A DNA stretch of 64,000 nt, taken from assembly GCF_004027225.2 (NCBI RefSeq), contig NC_044288.2:19912744-19976743 (forward strand), read 5' to 3'. The notes beneath the pieces are model-generated. The model saw only the letters and a list, made by a program, of their open reading frames with translations, did no database searches and was not told the DNA's origin. Below, piece by piece: positions 29,467-42,480 of the stretch. Source of the DNA: Strigops habroptila. Its lineage: Eukaryota > Chordata > Aves > Psittaciformes > Psittacidae. How positions within the stretch are numbered: the first letter of the stretch is position 1; every line of letters starts with the position of its first letter. The position numbers were made by a program, and so were the translations under genes.

Positions 29467-29743
29467 TGTCTATATTTGCTTTGGGTTTTGTCATAAAAAA
29501 AAATTGAGAAATAAAAAATTAGTTATTGTAGGTCATGTAACTATTTTAGACTGAGGTGGTCTTACTTTGGAAAATCATGAAATTCCCTGAATTTTTTACT
29601 TCACTAGTAGCTGCTAAATTGTACTTTTGGACAATGGAACTTGCAATTCTGGTTCCAAAATTTGGCAACGTCCAGCTCATATAGTCATCTAGTGTTTCCC
29701 CTTTGGCAAGGAAGCATTTCCTGTGTCTCTGTAGCCTGGTTTT

Positions 29744-29786
29744 ATTAGGGGGAGGGGAGATAAAAGCCTTGCATATTCCCCCTAAT
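29744..29786. repeat. Perfect 10-bp inverted repeat upstream of GABRG2
   Basis: ATTAGGGGGA (29744-29753) and its exact complement TCCCCCTAAT (29777-29786) flank a 23-bp spacer that contains GATAAAAG. Confidence 0.9.
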
Positions 29787-30511
29787 CCTATCACACACTA
29801 AATCACCTCATTCATATTGACTCCACCAATGCTGCTTTTACCATTTCCTGAGTTACTTAGCAACAACCATCCCTCCCTTTTCCACTCCCCCATCCATCCT
29901 TTCATTTTTTTTCCCCCTTTGCAACCACGATTTCCAGGCTGTTTAGAAAAATGAGGATGCTCAGCAGCATAGGGCAAGCTTTTCCTTTCAACTTCCCTTT
30001 TTATGCCTGCCAAATCCTTCTCGCCTCCAAAATGAAAATCCAGGCTGCCTGCATATGTGTAATCAAAGGTTAAAAAGCACCCCGGCTGACACCACGCATG
30101 TGTTAATCTGTGCTGCAGCAGAGTGCATCATTTCCACTTTGACCTCAGAGTTAATCTGCATTCAGGCAGAAGCTCCATTGCTTTATTCTCTCTTTTTTTT
30201 TTTTTTCCTCCTCTCATTTACTCTTTCTATTGCTTGATCGGATTTCGTTGCATGCGTTTGAGTGGTTCTGTAAATGTCTGCATGTGTATGTGTTTCTTCT
30301 TTCCTGGACTGCTTTTATTCTGTGAGTGTCTGTGATTTTGCTGTTTGGTTGTTGTGGGTTTTTTTTTCCCTTTTTTCCCAATTATATTATTCCCCTAGTC
30401 TTGGAAGCTGCTGCCTGATGCCTGAGCTGACGTTTTCTGATTATATCTGCAAAGGGCTTGTGCAGATCTAATTTCTGTCTCCCTGCATATTAATTCCCGC
30501 AGCTGGGCGCA

Positions 30512-30541
30512 ATGTATCATCCCACTGACGGGACCTGGTAG
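30512..30541 (+). promoter_or_regulatory. Short upstream ORF in probable 5' UTR
   Basis: ATG at 30512 opens nine codons (MYHPTDGTW) closed by TAG at 30539-30541, 114 nt before the GABRG2 start codon. If the transcript begins upstream of it, this uORF could reduce initiation at the main ATG. The bases at -3 and +4 (G and T) make the context moderate. Another upstream ATG at about 30419 opens an 18-codon frame. Transcript extent is unknown. Confidence 0.35.
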
Positions 30542-30655
30542 GGAGGGGGGCAGAACCACTACCAAAAAAAAAAATTAAAGAAGGGGACGGATCCATCTGC
30601 AACCAAGAGGAAAGGGGAAAAAAACTTGGTGGGGGGGGGAGGGAGAGAAAAAGAG

Positions 30656-30762
30656 ATGATTCCTTCAAATCCAACAAGCCTGGGGAGCACTGCATTCTTG
30701 AATCCTGCATTTTCGCTCAAAATGATGGTGTGGGCACTTCTGTTCCTCTCTCTCATCCAGTG
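30656..30762 (+). CDS. GABRG2: GABRG2 exon 1: start codon and signal peptide
   Basis: The exon encodes residues 1-35 and two bases of codon 36; the donor GTAAGA begins at 30763. The reading begins [11 protein letters not shown] and contains a hydrophobic stretch at about residues 24-35, with Lys22 in front of it. This is a typical signal peptide directing the subunit into the endoplasmic reticulum. Cleavage is inferred just before Gln39, by analogy with mammalian gamma-2. The ATG at 30656 is chosen because the peptide aligns in length and pattern with the mammalian N-terminus and has a purine at -3 (GAG before ATG). Two further in-frame Met codons (residues 23 and 24) sit just before the hydrophobic core. 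Use of those would remove the n-region but could still leave a signal sequence. The exon lies in G-rich sequence on both sides. Confidence 0.88.
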
Positions 30763-30787
30763 GTAAGATGTGCTTTCTGATTCTGTT

Positions 30788-30822
30788 GGGAGGGGTGGGG
30801 GGGGAGAGGGAGGGCTGGGGGG
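30788..30822 (+). promoter_or_regulatory. G-quadruplex-prone tract after exon 1 donor
   Basis: Six separate runs of three to eight G occur within 35 nt, starting 25 nt after the exon 1 splice donor. The tract meets the usual G-quadruplex pattern on the + (RNA-sense) strand. Intronic G triplets near donors are known hnRNP H/F binding sites that help define 5' splice sites. That role here is inferred. Confidence 0.6.
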
Positions 30823-33800
30823 TGAAGAATCTGTTTGCAAATTTGCAGAGCTGTGTGAGAATGCCGGAGGTTTGGATCATGGCATTACATTCATCTATCT
30901 CCTAGCAGCTGAGATCTTACAATGTTTTATTTCTCTTACAATTGTTGTCGCTCTGAAATGGACAGGGAGGGTAAGCAGTGGATGTGTATGATGGTGGTAC
31001 ATGCCGGGTGCCTCATAGAATTTGATGCCATATTACCGAAGCCTTTTATCTCTGATTTACTGTTTGCTACCGTGCATGGAGTTATAATACAGCTGTGTTC
31101 TGAGGGTAGAATGTCAGTGCATTCTTGCTTGTTTGCACCTAAGCAGCCACATCATGGCTGTGCCCGGCTGCGGGTTCTGAGGTGCCGCTCACTCCCTCGG
31201 GAAGGAGCCAGTGCAGGGATCCAGGGCCAAGGACAGAGATGCGGATCCCTGCACAAGCCTCCAAGACAGGCAGAGCGGCTGCCTGCATTTCCCTGTTACT
31301 GAAATGCTTTTAATGCTGATGGAACAAGCAATGGGATGTAATACTGTTCAATGATCGTATGAGACAAATGTTTACAATAGCACTCACCCCCCCACTGACA
31401 CATGTACTGGTTGAAGACAACTTGTGCATGCTGCATATGTGTATGTATAGATAGATGTAAAGAGGTAAAAATCTTAACAGCAGAGGAAGAAGGAGTTTAC
31501 ATGTGGATGAGTAGAAAGTGGAAGGGGGAGTGAGTGTTGCTGCAGTGCCAAGCACTACGCTGAACCAGACATTCCTGCAAAAATCTGTGGACTGTGCATT
31601 TAGCAGGTTAGATGAGAAAGTAGCACTGCATCACAAAGCACCTGGCCTTTCAAGTGCCATATCCTCACAGCTGTGTAAGCCATGTTGCCATTGATACACC
31701 AGAGAAGTTAGTGCCCACTCTCTTTTCTACTAATGCTGTATTCACACAGGCTCGCTCCTCATTCAAATTTACCTCTCCCTTCTCCTCTCCTTTTACCTGG
31801 ACACTACCACACTAAAAAGTGAGTTCTTTGTGTTTGCTTTTTTGTTTGTTTATTTGTTTGAGAAATAGCAGACTTTGCAGCTGCAGTCATAGGATTTTGT
31901 TTCTAAGCAAAATAAATAGGCCAAAATTATTGGCCAGGGAATTAAAAGTTGTTGGGTTTTAGAGTAACTTTCTTCATGCAAAAAGAACTTTGTGAAGAAT
32001 TCCTGTGAAAAGGAACTTAAAATAGTTGAAAATAGAGTAGAAAGTGAAAGAAAACTTGGTGAGCCTACCCTGAGGGATACTTCTGAGGGATTCTTTTGAG
32101 GGATAATTTGTTATTGGGAGTAAGATAGGTGCAAGGTGTCTCTGATCCTTACAGAATTGTTTATGATTACCATGTGAATACAGCAATGAAAAACGAGCTT
32201 TGACAGGATCTCATGAACAGAGTCTCAGATTATTTTGACATAAAGCTTCCACTAAAATAATCCCAGATATTTATGTTAACACACTTCCTTCTTTTCACTC
32301 ATCTTTCAGAATAACATAGCCTGAGAGGAATTTTGCCAAAACTATTTCATAAGCTTTATAAGAAACTTCATAATGCAAATTAAAGTTTTATCTCAGCAAA
32401 ATGTTCTGTTTTCTGTTCAAAGCCATCTGATAGCCAAGATGGTTCCCTCTGACAGTTTCCTGACCTCATAATTTTAAAGAATAAATAATAGATAAAGAAA
32501 CAAATTTAAAAAGTTACAAGTAAAGGGGAAAATTATCCTTAGTGCTTTACGAAAATATTTTAAATGAGTCAACGTGATTTTAATGCTAATAATCAGGACA
32601 CTTTTCTCCTACTGTTGTAAAAGAAACTTTATGATTAGTCTTGGAAACTCATGGACCAAAACAGAGTTACAGAAGTTGAACTTAGATACCATTTATTTAT
32701 ATGCTGGATGAAAGTTTTTCTTTGTTAAAAACTCATCTAACACTTCATAAGGAGGGGTATATCTCTATATTATGTGTTGCTTGTCTTGGACACAGAAATT
32801 CTGAAAGGCCAATGCAACTGAACACTAACATACATGCTCCATGTTATGCAGCTGAATAAATGTGGTGACATCAATCAGAAAACACACAAAAGTTTAAGTA
32901 TTTGCAGAATCTGATCAAAGTAATTGAATGCATAAAAACTGATTACCAATATTGTGCAGAAGTTTTTTCCCTATTAATACAAAAAAATACTATGTAGAAA
33001 AATTAATTGTTGTGCAATTGTTGATATTTAAAAGGTTGAAGAAAGACGAGAGAAGTTAAGGCATCATTCAGGCATTAATGGAAGTAGCTAAAATTCTGGC
33101 ATTGACTTCAGCAAACCATGATCTGAGTGAGTTCAGAAAAAATGTCATATTAAAGATCTGCAGTATTTTACCTTCACAATATTTGTATGTATTAGTTTTA
33201 ATCACATGCACAGAGTGCACCCTTACAATTGTGCACACTAAAGTTTCAGGAAGTGCTTTTTTCCAATTTGTTTCTTGCCATTCATAACCGTACTGCAAAC
33301 TTACTGCATAAAGTTCCCCCATCACCTTACCACTCAGACTAGTGCAGTAGCATTGCAGTCCAGCATATTGGCTGAAGCTGTGGTTCAGTGAAAACGAGTC
33401 AAACCAAACTCCAAACGTCTGAAAACTGTGCAATCTTGGGGTTGAGAAACACTTTTAAAAGGTAAATAAAATAGTTCGATATTTGCACACCTCAATAAAG
33501 GGTTTAATTGGAAATAATTATTTGATTACACTTATTTCACATATAATCAGTAATTAACATGTTACATGTAATAGAGCTCACGTACCAGCAAAGTTTCAAA
33601 TAGATTTATATTCTGCACATTATTTACATACAGATTTTTTTAGGCAGTTTTGCGTAATGCTTAGCTTTAAGGAGTTGTCAGCAAAAATCACAGGAACACA
33701 GCACAAAGCCATGTCCACATGTGAAATCCTGGACACTAGCTAGTTTTCCTTTTTTCACTTGTTAGTGCCCAAGTAGTGCCATGACAATGTTCCTATGCTG

Positions 33801-34001
33801 CAACTAGATGCCTAAACCTGAAAACTCTCCAGACTGATCAGAAAAAAGGCAGAAATAAAGCAATCATTTCAGCACTGAAATAGTTTGGTTCCTATGTGAA
33901 TATACGTATTTTTAGCAGTAAATTACTGAACTTGGGAGTAAATAAAATTGTTTTGCTCTTGTGAAGCACTTAGCAGTGTCAGTTGGGTTCTTGCACTGTG
34001 T

Positions 34002-34073
34002 GATAAGTGATATAATAACAATGATTAAAAGGGGCATGATAAGCAATATACTAACAAAGATTAAAAGGGGCAT
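34002..34073. repeat. 36-bp tandem duplication (2 copies)
   Basis: Two adjacent 36-bp units (34002-34037 and 34038-34073) differ at four positions. Each ends with ATTAAAAGGGGCAT. Confidence 0.9.
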
Positions 34074-34446
34074 GAATATCCCTAAGCTGAACAGTCATTT
34101 AGAATTACTGTAAAGCTTGCTAACATCAGTTTGCTATTAATCCTGCAGCTGTAGTTATTCCTACACTAGCTTCCAATACTTTCATGCACTGTCTAGCACT
34201 AATATTAAGTCAGAGGTCACTTGGAGCATTATTGGAATAAGATGTTGCTCAGCAAGAGACAATTTCTCTACTCAGAAGGAATAGTCCATTTTAGAGAAGT
34301 GTCATGACAGAAGATGTGAATCTAGGTGCTGTTACATTATGACTTTATCCTTGCCTACAATACTATGAAATCGAATATTTAGTGCTGACTGGCCTATATA
34401 CCACAGTGTTTGTTTCAGCAGAGCTGAGGCTGTATGGATATATAGC

Positions 34447-34466
34447 CTGTATGAGGCTGTATGAGG
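34447..34466. repeat. 10-bp perfect tandem duplication
   Basis: CTGTATGAGG occurs twice in direct contact; a related unit lies just upstream. Confidence 0.85.
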
Positions 34467-37400
34467 CTGCATTTGACTTGAACATTTCAGGGGTAGCAAG
34501 GAGGGTGAGACTGCCTTTAAATTTTTCAAAGCCACGCTGCATTCGGACTGCTATCAGCTGTAATGGTGGGATAGAAACTTGGAATAAATAGCATTGTAAT
34601 AAAAAGACTACCAAACCCACTGATCTTAAGTAGATTTGAACAATTCAGTAAAATTCTCCCTATCTCTTTATCAATAACTTGATAGGGTAGGAAAGATTAC
34701 AGACACTGTTTCCCTACTTGCAATTACATAATGATTTGGAGATGTGGTTTAAGCTCTTTAAGTAGCTTCTGCTTTGGTGACTAAACCACCTAACCCTAAC
34801 ACATGCCAAAACTCAGCTATTCCAAAATACTCTAATAGAATGCACAAAGTGATGCTGGAAAATCTTTCAGAAAGTTTAAATCCTTGAAAATCCAAGAAGT
34901 GAAACTTGCTGATAAACTTTTATAATCTAACTACAGTAAAACAGTTTAGGAAATTAATTTACTCTTTTAATGTAATATTTCCCATATGATTCATATTACG
35001 TGTCTTATTCATGGCCATACAAATCATGCTTTGGGGTCTTAAGCTTAAACTGTTCATGACTTAGTGCTGATCTGGAAAAAAATGTCTTGTTGACTTGTAT
35101 TGTGGTCACATTGTTCCATCTTTATGCTACATTTGCTCTGTTGGCACACGTCAAGAAATTCAGTAGCAGTTGCAAAAAAATTTTAAAGGGAAGAAGTCTG
35201 ACAGGAGTGAACAGATGAAGGGAAAAGAAGCAAATACCTGGTCAAAGGAAACTTACACCAAGTCTCAGACTCGGTACAATTAAATTCTCATGTACTTAAG
35301 TAATGACCAGCACCTTCTGCAACAAAGAACTGATCTGTAAATTAAAACCATGAATTATTAAAGGCTTAGATAAAGCATTAGACACAGGTGAGCAATAACA
35401 TGCACATGCTTATCGGAAAGTTGATGTTTTTCTCCTATTCTGCCTCTGATGCCTGCTCAGAGTATATCTGTACTGATGAGCACAGTCCCTTGTAGAGATA
35501 CGTTCAAGTAAGCTCCAAAGCAGTCTTGAGATTAATATCTCTGACAGACACTGTCCTGCAACGTGGAGATGCACCAGCTCATTTGAAGCTCACTCAGTAC
35601 CCTGCAGCCTCTCCCTTGTTATGTTCAGTCACTCTAGCAATACAGGTTTGATATATTCCTAGACACAAAGATTCTATTAGGGTGGTCATCTGCTTATTTC
35701 TTTTTATAAACATTCAGTAGAATAACTAGAGAGTATTGTGGTTCTCTGCTTCATTGGTACAGTCTGAACTGCTGCTTTACAAACTATTTTACTGCAGCCC
35801 CACTCACAGTCTTACACAGAAAAAGACACAGATTATGTGAGAGTGGCAGTGAAGAATACAATGGTAACTGGGGGCTTGCTTAATATGAATTTGGGCTTAG
35901 AAAATATACACATTAAAAAATAATTGACATAGGGATGTTAGAACTGAAGTGAGTTTTTTAAATGTTCATGCTTCATAGCCTATCAAGTGTTGCACTTTTC
36001 TAATGAACATATATTGCAATACAAATTCCCTTTAACACTAACAGTAAGATTTGATTGCCATTTTCCCTGTTATGTCTACTAAGAAATCAACACCCTATCC
36101 TACACCTAACACTGAAAATCTCTGCAGTTTTAGAAATCTCCTCATGTCAGGCCTAGTTTTATCCTCTCAGTAATGCCTGACCCACTGCAGTCTGTTGCTG
36201 AGGGAAAAGCCAGGACTTACACAGTATAAATTCTTACAGGTAGCTATGCTTTCATAAATCAGAACTGGGAAATAACCCAAAGTTACATTATAACTAGTAA
36301 GAAACTTCAAGAAATGTTTCATACACTGCATAATGCTTTCTTTTCTTGCAGAAAGCTCTCAACCTACATTCCAGCTAACTGATTTACAATACCTCTGAAC
36401 ACCTTTTTACCTTCATTCCTTCTCTTTTATTCTGCGTAGAAGATCAGCTTAAACTTTACACTCCACTTCATCCCACAGACTGTAATGTAAATTGATCTTA
36501 ACTGGCACACAGGTCTTGTCCTGGCCCTCTGGACATAAACGAATTTCTCCATTCAAGAACAGAGCGCATTTTCTGTGAATGGAAGTTCTGAACATGAACT
36601 AGGGAGGCTTTGTGCCACTAAGAGACATGTTATTTATCTCATTTAAGAAAAGATATGACAACTGAAGATAGAAATAGATGTCCAGGTAACTTCACTGGAA
36701 GTGGAGGTATACTTCTGGGCTTAAAGGTGAGGCTGTTTAGTTAGAACAAGGTACATTTATTATATGATGAATAAAAAGATGGCAGAATATCCCAGGAAAG
36801 GACCACAAATTGGTGAAAAAAAAAGAGGCCATCACCAGAGAAAGATAACTATAATTATTACCGTGTAAGGAAGAGTCTACTTCATAGAACAAGACTTAAA
36901 CCAAACTTGTTGAGAACTAATGAAATTAGGGACTACAATTGCCCCTAGTGGATATATCTAAAGCACAAAAAATGTTGAAGTGCTATTTTAGTTGAAGGAA
37001 AGATGAGAAAGGAACAGCAGAAAGAGTCTATTCTAAACGCACTGATCTTTTACTATGAGAGTCTGAATTCACCTAGTGTGTACACCTATAGAGGTGTGTT
37101 TTCGCTCAGATATTTTATTTAGGTGAGCTCCCAGCTCAGAAGAACTTGAGTTCAGCATGTTGGAGCTTTGCTGTTGTTTGAATTGGGTCCAGTTTTTTAT
37201 TTGTGATGTCCAGAAGTAACCTGTTTGTTTGATTCTTCCAATTATGAAGAAATTCAGCTTTGCACTAAGCCAGAAGGTGGAGGAAACAGCATTTAGTTTT
37301 ATCTTTGGAAAAAAGAAATTAATATTACATGCTTTTAAACTTGTCATATGAAGTGGTTAGAAATTCATTTATATCAGAATGTGTAACCATCTCCTTCAAT

Positions 37401-37656
37401 GTGCGAAATTTACAAAAAACTTTAAAAAATCTCTTTTTTCCTTTTTTCATCCATATGAAAAAAGAGTAGGAAGAGGGAGATAGTGGATATACATTTTTAC
37501 AAGTCCCAGCACCTGCCAACTGACTTAGACGAAGTGAGGTAAAAGAGGGGAGAAGGTGGTAGGTTGAAGAAAGCTATTGAAAGAACACTGAGGATTACAT
37601 GTAGTGGGATTCTGGGGTATTTGTATAGTTCTGACAGGAAGCTAATATGTGAGTCT

Positions 37657-37689
37657 TGTCAGACTGAATACCCAGTATTCAGTCTGACA
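37657..37689. repeat. Perfect 15-bp inverted repeat, 3-bp spacer
   Basis: TGTCAGACTGAATAC (37657-37671) and its exact reverse complement (37675-37689) are separated only by CCA, in intron 1. Confidence 0.95.
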
Positions 37690-40600
37690 CACAGTGATAT
37701 CCTCTTATTTATATAACTGAGTAATATTTTTAACACAAGTACTGTCAAAAAAAGAAAAAAAAGGAGGCTTTAATGCTGCTGAAAACCATCAGTGACTACA
37801 TAAGCAGAAGAGAAATGTAGCAAACACCTTCCCATGTGAATGACTACCTCAGCTGCATAATGTTTTTTCATGTGATGTCCTAAGCAACACAGAAAAAGTT
37901 GACTACAGCAGCATTACTTGTTTTCTCTTACATAAAGGGTATAGTCAGTGAAATCATCATTAGCTGCCTGAAAACTTACAAAAAAGGTTTTCTTTCTAAT
38001 CAGTGAGGTAATGCAGAGCCCAAAGATTCATTTGGATTCAAAAAGAAGAAAAATACTTCAAAGTCCGTTAAACTCAGTGGTAACATTTCCTTACAGGAAA
38101 TCTCTAGCTGCATGTTTTTGAGATGTTACCGAAGAGATGTTACCAGGGAAGCATCATTATATTCTTACCCTGATCTTTTGCTCTTAGCTTCTGCTACTGG
38201 CACCTGCCAGATTCAATATACATGGCACAATACATAGCTGATGCAACCCAGAGTAATCGTTAGATTAAGATTACTGCAAAGTGGCAGCAGGTAATAGAAC
38301 TTCAGTAATTTATATAAGAATCTCAATGTAACAAATTAGTATCTTTAAAAAAGAAAATCACTAATGTGTAAGTCAGATTTTCTTACCTACAGGATCCATT
38401 CTATTTTTTCAGATTTAGTAGAAGGACATTTTCACACATTCTCGGTAAAGTACAACACAATGCGTAGGCCTAGCTGTGAAATCTGGCCATTGTATATGAG
38501 ACTAAATATTACTCTTACAAGATAGAACTTTCATCTGTTCTTAGACAGCCAGCAAAACATTAAAGAAAAAACATCTTTACAAAACCTAAGCAAATATATA
38601 TAGATTATTACCAGAAATAAAACATCAATACACAAAAAATAAACAATTTAAACAAAATGAAGGATAATAATGGGCATTTGGAAAGAACGAAATGAGAAGA
38701 TATCTATTTTTTATGCTTGCATTAGCTCTTTCTAAATGATGCAGGTAATTATGTTTGGAATTATTTTTTTACTCAATGTCATCTTGAACTTTGGTGTGAA
38801 CCCTTGAGATAAAAGGCTAGCTTTTTTCTGAGCTATTTATTAACTTAAGCTTGTGAATGCTCCACGTTCTACAGAAAAACACCTATCATTCTATACAGTG
38901 TTAAGAAATGCATCTTAAAGGGGATCTCATGCAAACTCAAAAAAACATTCTGACACAATTCCCTGAAAAACAGTGGGTGATATGATAAAGTGAATGTTTT
39001 CCTTCAATAGTGATTCAATGTTATATTGTGTAACACAAATAGCATGTTCTGGTCATTTGAAGCTTTTGTTAATCTGTAGTAAGATACCTTTAGAGCTAAA
39101 TAGAAATCTGCCTGCTGCAACAGATTGAGGATTATCCAGTGAATTCCACTTTCATCTAATACCCATAGATTACTTTTCAAGACAGAGAAAAAGAGATAGC
39201 AAGAGGAAGAATGAGAAAGAGAACAATTAAGAAAAGTTAATATTAATGAGATAATGCTAGAAAGCCCTACTAAACTAATAAATCAATAATCAATGCATTA
39301 TTCAATGTATTATTAAGCGATAATGCACTTCTGGGACCTACTGATCCATGCATATGTTTGACAAAGCTGGAGAAAGAGTGTCATCAAAACAGAATGAGTT
39401 ACACTCGGAATGGTCAGATAAAGTGATCAGTCATCTCTTGGTCATTTCATGCACACACTATGAAAGGGTGGTATAGGATGTACTCTGCTTTTCCTCTCCA
39501 AAAAACTGACGAAGACACAAAAGACATCACACTGTAGATTCACACTAAGAAGGCTTCAAATAGGTGTACAGCACATTCTGATGCAGCAAGGGAGAACAGT
39601 TCATCGAAGAGTCTGCAAACATCTTTCCCCTTCTGATATCCTGAACAACATCTCTAGTTTCTACTTTTATAGACCTAAAAGCCATTCTTCCAAAGTTTAG
39701 GCATCCAAATTGCCTCTGTGTGCAGAGAAGTAACCACCTGCTTAAAAACCATTCAATAATCTAATTCTATGTGCAGGTCATTAGCTCATGCTAATTTGTG
39801 GTCATGGCCAATATTTTCAAAACAGTTGTGAAACCATTGCCCAAATAGATACCACACCAAACGCAAATAGCACACAAATGTCAGTGAATGAAGAATGTCA
39901 CTAAATAATTGACATATAATTAAAACTACAGTCAGCTTGTACAGTCACCTTATACAGATGAATAGCTCTATTAGCTCTTACAGAGTTACTTAGTACAGAG
40001 AATAAGAACTTTAGCTAGGAGTCCAGAAAGGCTGTACAGTTACTGTGAGAAGGAGGCAGAACTGAAGGAGATGTGGAAATGAATTATGAAGGCTGGACTC
40101 ATACAGCATTTTTAATGTAGTGACAAGTAGTCTGCTATTACTTCGAATAGAAAACCAGGGATTCAGAAAGATGAGTTATGATCAAATTAACAAAGATGAC
40201 AAATGCGAGGCAACCTTTTACCTGAAGTGATGATAGTGTATATGTTTTGGAAGCTAAAGGCCAGGGACATGTCACATTGATATAAGAACACAGGTGAGAA
40301 AGCTGGTAGTGGCTGTTAGTCATGTAGTAAAAGGCGGGAGAAGCAGAGAAAATAACTCCCTTGCTACTGACTGGTCATGCTGTAAGATGTCTTGGAAGAA
40401 GCTGAGGCTTGTGATCCATGTAATAATATCTACGCTGCCAAGTACTTTCTCAGTAGCTGAACTTGAAGACCTCAAAGACACCTTCTGGCTTCTGTATACA
40501 TAACTGAAATAATGCATGTTGCTCGCACAGCCTGTGAGGGCTTGAACCCAAATATGTTTTAGTATTACAATTTTGTTTTGTAACATAGTCAAGAAATCAC

Positions 40601-40857
40601 TATTTTCTCGGAAGGGTTTGGAAGACGGGAAGGTTAATATAACACTTGGTAAAATACCTGGAGGACCTTAGAATATAATCACAAATATTGCTGTTTTTTA
40701 TTGGACCAAAACAATTAACTAGGTATCAAAGACTACACTGCATTGAATAAACATATTGGATATTTGTAAGCTCTTTGCGACAAGGACAATCAACATTACA
40801 TTAATAATGGCTTTTTTTAATTTTATTTCCCTAGTTTCTAAAGGAAATGCTAGAAAA

Positions 40858-40911
40858 CTGTTTTAAAGACTTAAAGCATGCTTTAAGCTGCTTTAAAGAC
40901 TTAAAGCATGC
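40858..40911. repeat. 24-bp direct repeat, period 30
   Basis: Units at 40858-40881 and 40888-40911 differ at one base. Each contains AAAGACTTAAAGCATGC. Confidence 0.9.
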
Positions 40912-42329
40912 ACTTAAAATGACTTAAAACCTTAATAAAGCTCTAAGGCAGCACATGAGATTAGAGTCACCACAAATCTTTCGGGCCAAATTCTTAACTT
41001 CCATGCCCAGTATAACTAATGAGCCTCTTAACACCATATTTAAGAGACAATGGCGAACAACATGAAAACATTTTTCTCTGCCACTGGTTATTGTGGTACT
41101 GATCTACAAGTCTGCCTCCTTGATGTCAAAGGTTGTAAAACTAAGACACCTCTAGTTCACAAAGGTGAGGACAGTGTTTCTTTCCTCTCACTACAGGCCA
41201 CCACTGCATCTAGAGAGAGTTCATTTCTCAGAAATTAATCAATTCCAAATTATTTGCTATTAATATCCAACCACTTTTACACCCACTTAATACACTTTAA
41301 CCCCTTAATAGCCAATCACTTTTATATCTGGGTATACTTCTTTACATGGATTATTTCTCTAATGAGTTCCAGAATTTACTATTCAGTCACCGAGCAATTA
41401 GATGTGTGAAAACAAACCTATACAGATTTAATTTTAAACGCAAATAGGAACAATTTTAGCCTTACAGATTTCAAAAAGTGGATTTTATTTTAAGCTTTGA
41501 AATAAAATTAATCTTTGGCCAGAAACCAAGAATTTTAGCTCAAATGGTAACTTTGGAAAAGTTCTGAGCATGTGAAGGCTTTTGGAGAGTATTAGAAGAT
41601 AAAATTGTTTCCAGCTTTAATTTTATAATATGTTAAGTGGCGGGGAGGGGCAGAGTAACATACTATATCTGTAAAATCATTTCTTCTGTTATGGTCCCCA
41701 AAGCACTATCTCTTAATCTCTCTATAGTAGATAAGCAGTAGAGGTGATTAAATTCAACGCAATATATATTCAGATTAAAAAATGAGAAACATTTATTACC
41801 TGCACTTGTCAGCTGCGTACGCAATGTTCTGAGCTCCTCAATAAAACAGTAATGAAAGGATTTAATGCAAAAAATCAGAAGCTTAATCTCCAAATAATGT
41901 CCAATAATAAGTAGTATGTATTTTAAATAGGACTTCTCAGTTTATCTGCAAGAATTCCAAACAGCACGTATTTGTTTAACAGAGACATCATGTCTACAAT
42001 GACATCTTGGGAAACTGGCTGAGGCAGCTAAACTGGGGTTCAATTCTGCAAGGTTTGAAGAATTCAAGCCTTCCTCCAGGAAAGCACTTTCACTTGTGTT
42101 TAAATGTTTACCAACACCAGGATGAGAATACTGAGCAGCTGGCAGGATGAAAAGCATAATCCTGGAAAATCTGACAGATACAAGCAAAAAATGCCAACAT
42201 TGCCAGCAAGTGTATTCCAGCTATGTCTTCTCATCTAAATTATTTCACTGGTAATGTCTCCTGGAATACTATAGGGCTTGGAACAGCATCTGTTTTTATT
42301 TAACAAATTTTGAGGTATGTTTGCCAAAT

Positions 42330-42480
42330 TCCCAAGGGGTTCAGGAGGATAAAGCACATGTAGAAGTTTTGCTTCACTGGCTTCCAGTGGAATTTCTTCA
42401 CATCAATACCCTGCCAGTTATTCTGCTCAAGTCTGTAGCTCATAAAAAGCTGCTGGAACCACAGCAAGGGAAGCTGAAGA
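42330..42480 (+). mobile_element. Possible ancient LINE remnant
   Basis: One frame reads LLHWLPVEFLHIN followed by ILLKSVAHKKL, similar in layout to a short reverse-transcriptase C-terminal motif of LINE elements (LHWLPV-x-x-RI). The similarity is short and no 3' tail is seen. Confidence 0.3.

Larger units (their letters stand above)
22716..29739. other. Intergenic, no gene recognised
   Basis: AT-rich sequence leading to the GABRG2 5' flank. Two 12-bp tandem duplications are listed separately. Distal regulatory elements are possible but cannot be identified from one sequence. Confidence 0.6.
29740..30655 (+). promoter_or_regulatory. GABRG2: Putative GABRG2 promoter and 5' UTR
   Basis: This is the sequence directly upstream of the start codon. 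It differs from the surrounding AT-rich DNA in having long pyrimidine runs (about 30185-30215 and 30358-30380), purine/G-rich stretches (30541-30550 and 30631-30643) and slightly more CpG. No clear TATA box sits at a fixed distance from a recognisable start. An ATAAAAG motif lies at about 29761-29766 inside an inverted repeat, far upstream. The transcription start cannot be placed from sequence alone. The boundaries are approximate and the call rests on position. Confidence 0.45.

Noticed and set aside
1..29700. GABRA1 3' exons upstream
   Set aside because: Expected from mammalian gene order, but no transmembrane or C-terminal alpha-subunit text is present on either strand.
30922..31302. 126-codon open frame in early intron 1
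   Set aside because: It lies inside the intron, has no recognisable domain and is explained by the locally higher G+C with few stops.
33068..33433. 121-codon minus-strand frame in intron 1
   Set aside because: No domain or splice support; treated as chance.
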